From NCBI GenBank assembly GCA_964344215.1, contig CAYFMP010000008.1:20888-84887 (forward strand): DNA of 64,000 nucleotides, given 5' to 3'. This DNA is from CAYFMP01 sp964344215. Its GTDB lineage: Bacteria; Pseudomonadota; Alphaproteobacteria; Rhodospirillales; Casp-alpha2. Below are positions 37,031-45,078 of this stretch, in pieces (position 1 is the stretch's first letter; each line of letters opens with the position of its first letter). The position numbers were made by a program, and so were the translations under genes. The notes beneath the pieces are model-generated. The model saw nothing but the letters and a program-made list of their open reading frames with translations. It ran no database searches and was not told where the DNA came from.

Positions 37031-38302
37031 CTAGGTGTGGTCTTTGACGAAGGAAACGATGGCGTCGGCCATGTACTCAAGATCGCCCTGGTTGATGCCC
37101 GGGTGGATACCGACAAAAATCAACTTGTCCCTGAGAATCCGCGAATTGATAAGATCGCCGACGTTACGGCCCGGGGCGTTGCGAAAGGCCGGCTGGTCGG
37201 GGAGGCAGCCGGCGAATAAAGGACGGGTTTCGATATTCAACGCCTCAAGATGCTCTGCGAACGCCCTGCGGCTGAACGCAGCCTCGTTTCGAAGGACAAT
37301 TGGGTACGTGTAGTACGTATGATGACGCCCCGGGGCCGTTTTGGGTGTCGCCAGGAAGTTGCCGACTTCCTTGTCGAGGGTCTCAGTTAGAAATGCGGCG
37401 TTAGCGCGCCGTTGGTCGTTCATCGCATCGAGTTTAGCCAGCTGCTCAATCCCAAAAGCAGCCGTCACGTCGGTCATCCGCATGTTGAACCCAAGGCGCT
37501 CGAAAACATAACGGACATCGTAATCGGTGAGCACTTCGTCGGAATAGAACCTTTCGCTTCCCGTCGCCTCGTTGTTGTAACGCCCGAATTCGCGATAAGA
37601 GCGACACACGATTTCCAGCGCGTCGTCGTTGGTGACGACCATGCCGCCCTCGCCAGTCGTCATGTTGTGGGCCACGAAGAAACTGAAGGTTCCGATGTGG
37701 CCGAAACTACCGACTTTTCCGCCATCCAGCATCGAGCCATGCGCCTCACAGCAATCCTCAAGGACCGCCAAGCCGTGTCGATTAGCAATCTCCAGCAGAT
37801 CGTTCATCTCGGCCGGGTAACCGAGGGTATGCACGGGCATGAGTATCCGGGTCCGGTCGGAAATCGCCTTTTCGACTTCGTCGGCCGAGATATTTAACGT
37901 TTCCTTGTCGACGTCCACGTACACAGGCACCAGCCCCGCCTGTACTATCGGCATGGAAACCGTGGCGAAGGTTGCTGCCGGAACGATCACTTCGTCGCCG
38001 TCCTGTAATCCCCGTTGCTCCTTCAGGGCATGAAGGGCGATAAGGTTGGCCGACGAGCCGGAGTTTGTGGCGATTCCGCTGGCACATCCGATATAGCGCG
38101 CATAAGCGCTCTCGAACTCGCGAACGTTTTTACCTTGCGATATCCAACCGCCGAGAATAGTCGAGAAGGCTCTCATCGCTTCGCGGTGATCGAAGGCAGG
38201 GGCGCTGAGCCGAACCGTTTTCGTGGCGGCGGCCGAAGGCTCCAGAGTCTGCCGATAGTAGGCTTCGACAAGCGGTGCAATCTTCGTGAGTAGGGGTTCC
38301 AC
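37031..38302 (-). CDS. PLP-dependent sugar 3-dehydratase-like protein (ColD/RfbH type, Lys to His)
   Basis: DegT/DnrJ/EryC1-fold protein (423 aa). The PLP aspartate is in LEDCCEAHG (D183). The position of the usual Schiff-base lysine reads SFFVAHNMTTGEGG, with His212 in its place. This is the mark of ColD and of the RfbH/E1 3-dehydratases, which remove the C3 hydroxyl instead of transaminating. The iron-sulfur cysteine motif of E1/RfbH is missing, which points to ColD-like chemistry on a 4-keto-6-deoxy sugar, possibly the gmd product. The start is GTG at 38302, right after the upstream stop. Confidence 0.8.
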   Translation of the reverse strand: MEPLLTKIAPLVEAYYRQTLEPSAAATKTVRLSAPAFDHREAMRAFSTILGGWISQGKNVREFESAYARYIGCASGIATNSGSSANLIALHALKEQRGLQDGDEVIVPAATFATVSMPIVQAGLVPVYVDVDKETLNISADEVEKAISDRTRILMPVHTLGYPAEMNDLLEIANRHGLAVLEDCCEAHGSMLDGGKVGSFGHIGTFSFFVAHNMTTGEGGMVVTNDDALEIVCRSYREFGRYNNEATGSERFYSDEVLTDYDVRYVFERLGFNMRMTDVTAAFGIEQLAKLDAMNDQRRANAAFLTETLDKEVGNFLATPKTAPGRHHTYYTYPIVLRNEAAFSRRAFAEHLEALNIETRPLFAGCLPDQPAFRNAPGRNVGDLINSRILRDKLIFVGIHPGINQGDLEYMADAIVSFVKDHT

Positions 38303-39253
38303 TTAAAAATTCTCCTGCGCGGACTGTTTGGCTGAATCAATCGTTGTACGCAGACCTTCGCCCAACGGGATATTCGGGCTCCATCCCAGTTCCGAACGAA
38401 TGAGCGAGACATCCGCGTGATGATCGCCGTCGCCTGATTGCGACAAGGTTTCGGGGCCGTCAAACTCGATCGGCTTGCTCGTTTCGACGATACGGGCAAT
38501 CAGTTGCACGACGTCCCGAATTCGTCTCGCCTCGCCCGAGCCGACATTGTAGATACGAAAGGGTCCAACGCCATCATGCGTCAAGCCCGCGGTTAGGGCT
38601 TCGGCGACGTCCGTTACGAAAACGAAATCCCGTTTCACGTCTGGGTTTCCAAACCGGGCCACCGGCTCCGGAGACGTCAATTTGCGAAGCGCCACGGGAA
38701 TAAACTGACTGGCGCTTGAGCCGGGCCCGTAGGTCGTAAAAATCCGAAAAGCCGTACCGCGAAAATGTCCGGCGCAGGAGCGCGCCTCCACGATGGCTTC
38801 TGCAGCGACCTTCGATGCCCCAAGGTTTTCCTTAGGGCGAACAGGGCTATCTTCCTTGAACGGTAGCCCCGTTGTGCCCGAATACACATAGACGCTGCTC
38901 GCCAGCAAGAAACACTCGGCGCCGGCGTTGATGGCGTAATCGGCCATTTTAGATACCAAACCCACGTTCGAATGGATCTGCTGGGAATATTGATCGGGCG
39001 AAACGAAACCCCGGCGGTCACCGGCAAGGTGGACCACGGCATCAATACGGCCCGGCAACTTTCCATTCGCACCGTCGTCAAGGAGATCGGCCGATATATA
39101 TTCGGTGTTGTCGGATCCATCGAATGACTCTGAGCGCGGGCTCCTGCCGACTCCGACGATTGTCGAGCCCGGTAGCTGGTCGGAGATTCGATTCACCAAG
39201 TGGCGGCCAATAAAGCCCGACGCCCCTGTGACCAGTATTGTATCGAGTCTCAT
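38303..39253 (-). CDS. NAD-dependent epimerase/dehydratase/reductase (SDR)
   Basis: 316 aa extended SDR. ILVTGASGFIGRHLV is the cofactor loop and LLASSVYVYSG is the Ser region. The expected YxxxK is not intact: the segment after RPKENLGASK has leucine and asparagine where tyrosine is usual (N-L-G-A-S-K), although the lysine remains. That may mean altered chemistry. It directly precedes the His-type dehydratase gene (no gap), so it may reduce the 4-keto product made by that enzyme. This is inference from context. Confidence 0.78.
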   Translation of the reverse strand: MRLDTILVTGASGFIGRHLVNRISDQLPGSTIVGVGRSPRSESFDGSDNTEYISADLLDDGANGKLPGRIDAVVHLAGDRRGFVSPDQYSQQIHSNVGLVSKMADYAINAGAECFLLASSVYVYSGTTGLPFKEDSPVRPKENLGASKVAAEAIVEARSCAGHFRGTAFRIFTTYGPGSSASQFIPVALRKLTSPEPVARFGNPDVKRDFVFVTDVAEALTAGLTHDGVGPFRIYNVGSGEARRIRDVVQLIARIVETSKPIEFDGPETLSQSGDGDHHADVSLIRSELGWSPNIPLGEGLRTTIDSAKQSAQENF

Positions 39254-39355
39254 TGAAGTTTAAGCGGATCGCGATGGTTCAACAGCGCAAAGCCCTACGG
39301 TTCTGCCGCAACTGCATGGCGCTATTTTAATTTCGGAAACGTCGAAGATTAACGC

Positions 39356-41311
39356 TCACTCCGCCGGAACCTTAAAAACATTAGCGTGGCTGAACCTGCC
39401 GCCCTTGCGCCCGTACCAGACGACCTCGCGAGCGAAGGTTTCCAGATCGCCCCCGTAATCCTTGTGAGCGACGATCTCGAGCGTGTGCTTCGATTCTCGG
39501 CATTCCGTCGCTTTGTCCAGATAGCATTTTTCGATGTAGTCATGGAGGTCAAATTCAAGCTCAATCTGACCGCCCTGCGGGCCAGGCGCCAGCATCATGT
39601 GACGTTGGTAGGAGATCAAATCCCGAAGCAAGCTTTGACCGAGATCGAGTCCGGCGCTCTTGATGAAGGACGTCAGAAAGTCCTCGATTTCAGCGAAAAA
39701 AGTGTCGCGTTCGACGGCAAAATTGAGAAAACTTGCGCTCTCCGGCGGCCATACGACGTTGCCAAACTTCGGGATCACCACATCCCACGAACCCCCGGCG
39801 ATGACATCATCCATGATTTCTTGAATGGCATGATGCTCACGTCCCATAAGGCTGTCGGGATTGGCGGCCATATGGTCAAGAAGCCCCTGGTAAAATTCGC
39901 GGTAGGAGACACCCAAAGCGTGGTGCAGGAAAATCGATATGTGCTGGGTCAGGTTGAAGCCATGCAGGCATTGGATGGCCCAGGCGAACATATAAGCCCG
40001 CTTCCAGTCTTTCAGCGGCATCTCGGACGTTTCGATGACAATATCGTGATACTCGGTAATGGGATTGGAAGAAGGCGTGACGTACCTCAAGTGAATGGGT
40101 ACGCGGATCGTTTTGATGCCGTGTGTCGTCATGTACTCCGGGTCTCCCATTTGGGAATTCGGTAGGATCATACACACGTAAATGCTCAAGGAATCGTGTT
40201 GCCCCGCGGCGATCAGCCGGTCGATGCCTTCAACAAACGTTTCGTACGTTTCACCCGGCATACCCAGTATCAGTTCGGTATAGGTCGGAATGTCGGCGGC
40301 GCGGTACTTGCGAACCAGTTCGGCAAAATTATCGATTTTGATATTTTTACGTCGAATCAGTTCAAGCGTGTTGTCGTCCATGCTTTGAACACTGAGCGTT
40401 ACCCCTTTGCACATCTCGGCCTCGTTGAGAATCGCCCCCAGCTCGAACACCCGATCGTTGCTGTTTTTTGCGAACGCCGTGCGGAATACCTTAGGGTAGC
40501 CGTACTTGCGCTTGGTTTCGGCGGTCTTGACGGTCAGAGCGTGGTCGCGTTTCAAGATTCCATAGTTGGCGTCGCAATTGTAGAGAACCTCGATCTTATT
40601 TTTACCGAACCAGTCTATCTCCTTGATCAGGCGATCGTCATCGAACTGTCGCACCTTACTCATTGTGGCCGATCCCCAATCACAGAACGCACACGAGAAC
40701 GGACACCCGCGATGGGTTTCCTGGCTGGCCTGGAAGTCATAAGGCTGCTTCATCAATTCGTCGAAGACCCCTTCCAAGTAGGGCGACGGTAGGATGGAGG
40801 GGTCGTAGGTTAGGCTGCGGGGTTCGGTTTTGTGTGTCGACTGGTCGGGGCGGCGAATGGACAGGCCCTCAATTTTCTCAAAATTCGGTTCCAGCTTCAG
40901 GCGCTCCAGGAGAATCTCCGAAAACGCGATTTCCCCTTCGAAGTGAACAAGAAAGTCGACGTAGGCGTGATCGTTGAAAAAGCCCATTGAATTCAACGGA
41001 ACATGTGGCCCGCCCATAACGATAGTACATGACGGATGCTTAGCTTTGACCGCGCTCGCCAGTTTTTGGTTGTACTCCCAATTCCAGATGTAACACGAAA
41101 TGCCCAGAACATCCGGTTGTTCCATACGGTCCGCTACTGCGTCGGGGTCTTCCCGGAGGTAATAGAACTCCTTGAAATTATAGTTTGCGGCGATCTCGGC
41201 GATGCTTTGGCAGTACGCCTGGATCATACCGACCGAATAGGGAAACCAAGCCTGACTCCCGAATGTATGATTGACTTGGCAAAGAAATATGTTTCGTTTA
41301 TCCGAACTCAT
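39356..41311 (-). CDS. B12-binding-domain radical SAM protein, long type (4 of 4)
   Basis: 651 aa. The N-terminal cobalamin-binding-like domain has VMGGPHVPLNS at 98-108. The cluster site is C203, C207 and C210 (RGCPFSCAFC), followed by YNCDANYGI and the later SVQSMDDNTLELI and LILGMPGETYETF. It is a paralogue of the product of 32119-34149, with which it shares LPSPYLEGVFDE before the cysteines. The last 250 residues hold no recognised domain. Reaction and substrate are unknown. Its neighbours are SDR genes on both sides. Confidence 0.88.
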   Translation of the reverse strand: MSSDKRNIFLCQVNHTFGSQAWFPYSVGMIQAYCQSIAEIAANYNFKEFYYLREDPDAVADRMEQPDVLGISCYIWNWEYNQKLASAVKAKHPSCTIVMGGPHVPLNSMGFFNDHAYVDFLVHFEGEIAFSEILLERLKLEPNFEKIEGLSIRRPDQSTHKTEPRSLTYDPSILPSPYLEGVFDELMKQPYDFQASQETHRGCPFSCAFCDWGSATMSKVRQFDDDRLIKEIDWFGKNKIEVLYNCDANYGILKRDHALTVKTAETKRKYGYPKVFRTAFAKNSNDRVFELGAILNEAEMCKGVTLSVQSMDDNTLELIRRKNIKIDNFAELVRKYRAADIPTYTELILGMPGETYETFVEGIDRLIAAGQHDSLSIYVCMILPNSQMGDPEYMTTHGIKTIRVPIHLRYVTPSSNPITEYHDIVIETSEMPLKDWKRAYMFAWAIQCLHGFNLTQHISIFLHHALGVSYREFYQGLLDHMAANPDSLMGREHHAIQEIMDDVIAGGSWDVVIPKFGNVVWPPESASFLNFAVERDTFFAEIEDFLTSFIKSAGLDLGQSLLRDLISYQRHMMLAPGPQGGQIELEFDLHDYIEKCYLDKATECRESKHTLEIVAHKDYGGDLETFAREVVWYGRKGGRFSHANVFKVPAE

Positions 41312-41405
41312 TTTCCGGACACCTCGATCGGTTGGCGGTATAGACGGAATATGGGGGCTGCCGCGATCCAGTAAAAGCGCGAATGTTGGTTTAAGCTAAG
41401 CCACC

Positions 41406-42395
41406 TCAATGCGCGTTGGATGTAGGGCGGCGGGATCGGTTGACCGCGTACCACTCGACAAGCGACGGCAGGCCCTTCTTAAGTGGGATGCTTGGTGAGA
41501 AACCAAGCCGTTGCAATTTGGAAATGTCCGGACAGCGCCTGGGTGTAGCGCCTTCCGGGGCCTCGGAAACAATCAGGTTTGCCTGGCGTTCGAAATGGGC
41601 AACGTTCATCCGGGCAACATAGGCGATACTCAACTCTTCGGGATTGCCGATGTTGTAGGTCTCGTTGTGTGCGCCCTTCTCAAGCACCGTCTTGAGCCCA
41701 ACGCAAAAATCGTCGATATGAATAAAGGCGCGAGTCTGGCTGCCGTCGCCCTGTATGGGAAAGGGAACGGGTCCGTCGGGAAATTCCTTCACGGCGTCGG
41801 CCGCGCGCATCGCGAACTGTGGCAGAACATGCTCCCACCCCATGTCCGGGCCGTAGACGTTGTGGGGGCGGAAGACCATGACGCGAGAAAAACCGGTACG
41901 GCCGTAGTTGATGGCAATCAATTCACTAATGATTTTCGATCCGGCGTAGGAGTAGCGAGGGTTCATGGGGTCGGGAATCGAAAGCGGAACCTTTTCATCG
42001 GTAGGCACGGATGGAGGCGTTTGGTAAACCTCCGAGCTCGAGGCGACGATAAGTTCTCCGATGTCGTTGTTGCGGCAAGCATCGATGACGGCCAGCATGC
42101 CACGCACGCCGACGTCGAGAACGAGTTCTGGCTGCGAATAAAAGAACTCCGTCCCATTTACGGCCGCCAAATGAAGCACGCAATCCATACCCTTGGCCGC
42201 GGCGGAAACTCGATCTTGGTCGCGGACATCGGCTTCGAAGAATTCTATGTCATCGGCAATATCTTCAAGGCGGCCGGCATCGCCGCGGGAATTGTTGTCG
42301 AGCACGCGCACCGCATGCCCTTCCACTAACAAGCTGCGGACAGAAGCAGAGCCGATAAAACCCGTGCCGCCGGTGACCAAATATTTCCGCGTCAT
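41406..42395 (-). CDS. NAD-dependent epimerase/dehydratase (SDR)
   Basis: 329 aa extended SDR. YLVTGGTGFIGSASVRSLL gives GxxGxxG near residues 9-15, IVASSSEVYQTPP is the Ser segment and YAGSK is the YxxxK. The overall pattern is that of UDP-sugar 4-epimerases or 4,6-dehydratases, with no diagnostic motif for one sugar. The ATG at 42395 overlaps the dehydrogenase stop as ATGA. A longer frame to 42494 lies inside that gene and is rejected. Confidence 0.83.
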   Translation of the reverse strand: MTRKYLVTGGTGFIGSASVRSLLVEGHAVRVLDNNSRGDAGRLEDIADDIEFFEADVRDQDRVSAAAKGMDCVLHLAAVNGTEFFYSQPELVLDVGVRGMLAVIDACRNNDIGELIVASSSEVYQTPPSVPTDEKVPLSIPDPMNPRYSYAGSKIISELIAINYGRTGFSRVMVFRPHNVYGPDMGWEHVLPQFAMRAADAVKEFPDGPVPFPIQGDGSQTRAFIHIDDFCVGLKTVLEKGAHNETYNIGNPEELSIAYVARMNVAHFERQANLIVSEAPEGATPRRCPDISKLQRLGFSPSIPLKKGLPSLVEWYAVNRSRRPTSNAH

Positions 42396-43753
42396 GTTCT
42401 GGGGGTTGCCGTGTTGGTTATCCCGTGCCCTCCTAAAGAATAATAGGCGGACGAATTTGGAAGAGTCAGGTCGCGGGCGTCGAAATTGTTCCAAAAGTCG
42501 TAGACCAATCCCGAAGTTGCCATCCGACCGGCCAGGTTGGCAATCGGCATGGCGGCAAATTCAGGATGATTGTTGGCAACGACGACAATATCGGCGCCGT
42601 CAAACGCCGCCTCGATCGACGGCGTCGGAACCAGGCCGAAGTCGCCGATGTCTTGATCTTCGACCATGGAGTCGTAGCCGCGAAACACGCCGCGCGGAAA
42701 CGCCGTTTTTAGGGATTCAAAGATCGGTCGAGCCATCGTGCCGCGCAGGTCGTTGGTCGCCGGTTGCCCCTTGAAAGCGATCCCAAGCAAACTTAAGACC
42801 GGCTCGTCGGGGAAGTCCGGGACCCGATCTGCGGTCGACTTGATAAAGGCAACAGAATCCGAAGGCTGATTTTCATTGAGCGCGCGCGCCGCCATGGCGA
42901 TTTCGGGCTCTACGCCCAATTCTCGCATGGCCTCCGCGAGAATGTAGGGATCTTTTTCCAGGCACGGCCCGCCAACCGGCCCCGGCCGGTAAAGGTTTGT
43001 TCTCGGGTACCCGCGCTTTCCGGCGTTGACAACCTCCATGGCGCTGATTCCGACGGCGTCGCACAGCATCGCCACTTCGTTGGAAAACGCGAACTGAACG
43101 TCCCGCAGGGTGTTGTCAACCAGCTTTATCATCTCCGCCGTTTCAAGGTCCCGCACTCGGACCACGGTCGGCGTCAGGAACTGGAACAATTGCGACGCAC
43201 GGACATTGCTCGCCATATCCCGTCCACCAACGATTTGCGGCAGGGTTCGTATTTCTTCGAGTGCCCGGCCCTCAAGGGTCCGTTCCGGGCAGTAGGCCAA
43301 ATCATACGGGATTTCGTACGCATCGAGGATCGGTGCGACGGTATTCCGGGTAGCGCCGACCTTCACCGTGGAACGCAAGACCACCATGTCGTTTTCCTTG
43401 ACGCTTGCGCCGACTTCCCTGGCGACGTTCTCGATCATGTCGATCCGAGCCCGCCCGTCTTCGCCCAGTGGCGTTCCAACGGTGATAAGGTAAGCGCTGG
43501 CCTGTGAACCGCCGGGAATCCGGGTTTCCACCGCAAGCGCGCCGGTCGCCAGAACTTGGCGGAGCTTCTGCTCCAGTCTGGGTTCAAAAAAATGGGCTTC
43601 GCCCCGACGCAGCTTTTCGACGATGTCCTCCCGAACTTCGACGCCGACCACACCGAATCCGGCTTCGGCCATGGAAACGGCTAGCGTCAGACCGACATAG
43701 CCCAGTCCCATGACGCATACGATTCGATCGGGAAATTCCGTGGGGACTAGCAT
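42392..43753 (-). CDS. UDP-sugar 6-dehydrogenase (WecC/WbpA/Ugd family)
   Basis: Four-electron oxidation of a UDP-hexose at C6 to the uronate (453 aa). VMGLGYVGLTLAV holds the Rossmann motif at 14-26. CPERTLEGRALEE is at 155-167, K210/D213/N214 lie in EMIKLVDNTLRD, and the catalytic cysteine is C264 in GPVGGPCLEKDPY. These features are closer to UDP-HexNAc dehydrogenases than to UDP-glucose dehydrogenase, though that is not certain. The uronate could be the substrate for the AsnB-type enzymes. It is the first gene after the ops element. Confidence 0.92.
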   Translation of the reverse strand: MLVPTEFPDRIVCVMGLGYVGLTLAVSMAEAGFGVVGVEVREDIVEKLRRGEAHFFEPRLEQKLRQVLATGALAVETRIPGGSQASAYLITVGTPLGEDGRARIDMIENVAREVGASVKENDMVVLRSTVKVGATRNTVAPILDAYEIPYDLAYCPERTLEGRALEEIRTLPQIVGGRDMASNVRASQLFQFLTPTVVRVRDLETAEMIKLVDNTLRDVQFAFSNEVAMLCDAVGISAMEVVNAGKRGYPRTNLYRPGPVGGPCLEKDPYILAEAMRELGVEPEIAMAARALNENQPSDSVAFIKSTADRVPDFPDEPVLSLLGIAFKGQPATNDLRGTMARPIFESLKTAFPRGVFRGYDSMVEDQDIGDFGLVPTPSIEAAFDGADIVVVANNHPEFAAMPIANLAGRMATSGLVYDFWNNFDARDLTLPNSSAYYSLGGHGITNTATPRT

Positions 43754-43821
43754 GACTTAGAGGGCTTCTTTCAGGTTGGAATGTAAAGGCCGCCGTGAAG
43801 CGAGATTAATTTGTGCCCGCT

Positions 43822-43833
43822 CACGCTACCGCC
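43822..43833 (-). promoter_or_regulatory. ops element (RfaH recruitment site)
   Basis: Minus-strand GGCGGTAGCGTG, an exact 12-base match to the core ops/JUMPstart sequence of enterobacterial RfaH-controlled operons. There, RNA polymerase pauses and RfaH binds the non-template strand. It lies 54 bases after the stop of the RfaH-like gene and 68 bases before the dehydrogenase start, in the transcribed direction. In enterobacteria ops also lies in the 5' leader. Function here is inferred from the match, its orientation and its neighbour. Confidence 0.8.
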
Positions 43834-43837
43834 ATCT

Positions 43838-43857
43838 GGGTGAAACGGTGTTCACCC
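43838..43857 (-). repeat. Hairpin immediately upstream of ops
   Basis: Inverted repeat GGGTGAA-ACGGTG-TTCACCC (7-bp stem, 6-base loop), ending four bases before the ops core on the minus strand. It has no T tract, so it is not a terminator. It may help RNA polymerase pause at ops, or it may mark an operator. Confidence 0.6.
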
Positions 43858-43887
43858 GCCAGTAAATTGAAGTGCCGGAAGCGGTGT

Positions 43888-44394
43888 TCAGGCGACGGCC
43901 CGAACTGCCTCCAGGGGAACGCGTACTCGGGTTTCTCGGCCGAGCAGGTCGAGCAGAACCGTGACGCGTTCCTTATCGTCGTAGCATTCGAAAATGCCGT
44001 CGAGATCGGCCATTGGGCCGGCCGCAATATGAACCGGCTGTCCCGTTTTCAACGCTGACTGGGTCGCCAGAACGATAAGGCCGGCTTCGTTTTCGTGCGC
44101 CCGGATGGCGTCGATTATCTCGTCGTCGATCGGGCACGGCGTTTCGCCGTTGCAGACCAGACGGCTGACTCCGACGGTCGAATGGATGGCCCGCCAGCGT
44201 GTCGCCGTAATGTCCATGCGCACGAACAGATAGCGCGGAAACAACGGCGCCGCGACCTCTTCGGTTTTGCGGGCGTGCCGTCTAACTTTCCGGTATTTCG
44301 GTAGGTAGACGTCGAATCCCTGGCGTTGCAGGTGAAAAACCGACAGGCTCTCGCGCTGCGGCTGGGTATGGACGGCGTACCAGCGATGTTGCAT
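43888..44394 (-). CDS. RfaH-like specialised NusG antiterminator
   Basis: 168 aa NusG paralogue. The NGN domain (about 1-105) opens RWYAVHTQPQRESLSVFHL and has APLFPRYLFVRMD, as in RfaH (EPLFPNYLFV). A KOW-type C-terminal domain follows at about 112-168. Compared with E. coli RfaH, the histidine and threonine at the ops-contact positions are kept (H21, and the T in STVGVS), while other basic contacts differ. It is expected to bind paused RNA polymerase at ops and carry it through the long operon. It lies 14 bases from the regulator gene and just upstream of an exact ops site. Confidence 0.88.
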   Translation of the reverse strand: MQHRWYAVHTQPQRESLSVFHLQRQGFDVYLPKYRKVRRHARKTEEVAAPLFPRYLFVRMDITATRWRAIHSTVGVSRLVCNGETPCPIDDEIIDAIRAHENEAGLIVLATQSALKTGQPVHIAAGPMADLDGIFECYDDKERVTVLLDLLGRETRVRVPLEAVRAVA

Positions 44395-44408
44395 GTTTCC
44401 CGCCCCCC

Positions 44409-45026
44409 CTACTCCTGAAGCGTCGGCTTGGTTCTTGAAATGCCGAGGATGAGCGGCGCGAAAATGCGGTCCGGCGGATACTCTTCGGCGACCTGGTCGA
44501 ATGTTGCTTGCGGGGCCAACAGGTCAGAGATGATCACAGCGTCGAGTCCCTCCAGGTCGTTAGCGCGGGCGACCACGGGAAGGTCCCTGAAACTGGGCTC
44601 CGCATAGGTCTCGTCGATCAGGCCGGCCAGGGTAACCGGAAACTCATTAGCACATAGCGTGACAATCTCGGCCAGGTCCCCGGCTCCGGCCAATGCGATG
44701 CGGTTGAGGTTGTGGCCGGCGCAATGTTCCAGAATTTCCGAGCACTGGTTGCGCGAATTGCGAAAAAATGTGAACGAGGACGAAAGGTATTCCGCCGTCA
44801 ACCGACCCTTTTCGGCGAAGCCGGTGGGAGTCAGATAGTAGGCGTAGCGATTGGCCGGCGCTTGCGTGACCTTGATGTAACCCTTTTTGATGCAGCGCTT
44901 CAGGTAGGAATTGACCAGCCCCAGCGCGACGCCCAGATCCTGTGCAACCCGGCGCTGGGTCAGCGCGCTGTCTTCCTGCACCGCGCTGAGCAGGCCTAAC
45001 GTAATTTCCGGTTGTTCTTCAGGCAT
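44409..45026 (-). CDS. MarR-like EPS-associated regulator fused to a Rossmann-like domain
   Basis: 205 aa. The N-terminal winged helix (about 8-75) includes LTQRRVAQDLGVALGLVNSY and YAYYLTPTGFAEKGRL, the signature of the MarR-type EPS-associated regulators. The C-terminal half (about 108-195) begins RIALAGAGDLAEIV, a GxGxxxE nucleotide-binding loop like those of PglD-type and C-methyltransferase end domains. A ligand such as a nucleotide or nucleotide sugar might therefore tune DNA binding. That is inference. It is the first gene of the second transcription unit. Confidence 0.82.
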   Translation of the reverse strand: MPEEQPEITLGLLSAVQEDSALTQRRVAQDLGVALGLVNSYLKRCIKKGYIKVTQAPANRYAYYLTPTGFAEKGRLTAEYLSSSFTFFRNSRNQCSEILEHCAGHNLNRIALAGAGDLAEIVTLCANEFPVTLAGLIDETYAEPSFRDLPVVARANDLEGLDAVIISDLLAPQATFDQVAEEYPPDRIFAPLILGISRTKPTLQE

Positions 45027-45078
45027 TTAGCCCCCAAGCGGCGGCGTGTTCACACCACGAACGCGTTCATGCGCTGAA

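Larger units (their letters stand above)
43754..43887 (-). other. Leader region between antiterminator gene and dehydrogenase gene
   Basis: 134-base minus-strand leader. In order of transcription it holds a 9-base direct repeat (forward CGGTGTTCA at 43882-43890 and 43846-43854), a hairpin (43857-43838), the ops core (43833-43822) and about 70 bases before the next ATG at 43753. I see no intrinsic terminator in it. The arrangement resembles a JUMPstart/ops leader, but with only the ops end conserved. Confidence 0.7.

Noticed and set aside
37031..38302. Ordinary PLP sugar aminotransferase
   Set aside because: The Schiff-base lysine is histidine, so transamination by the usual route is not expected.
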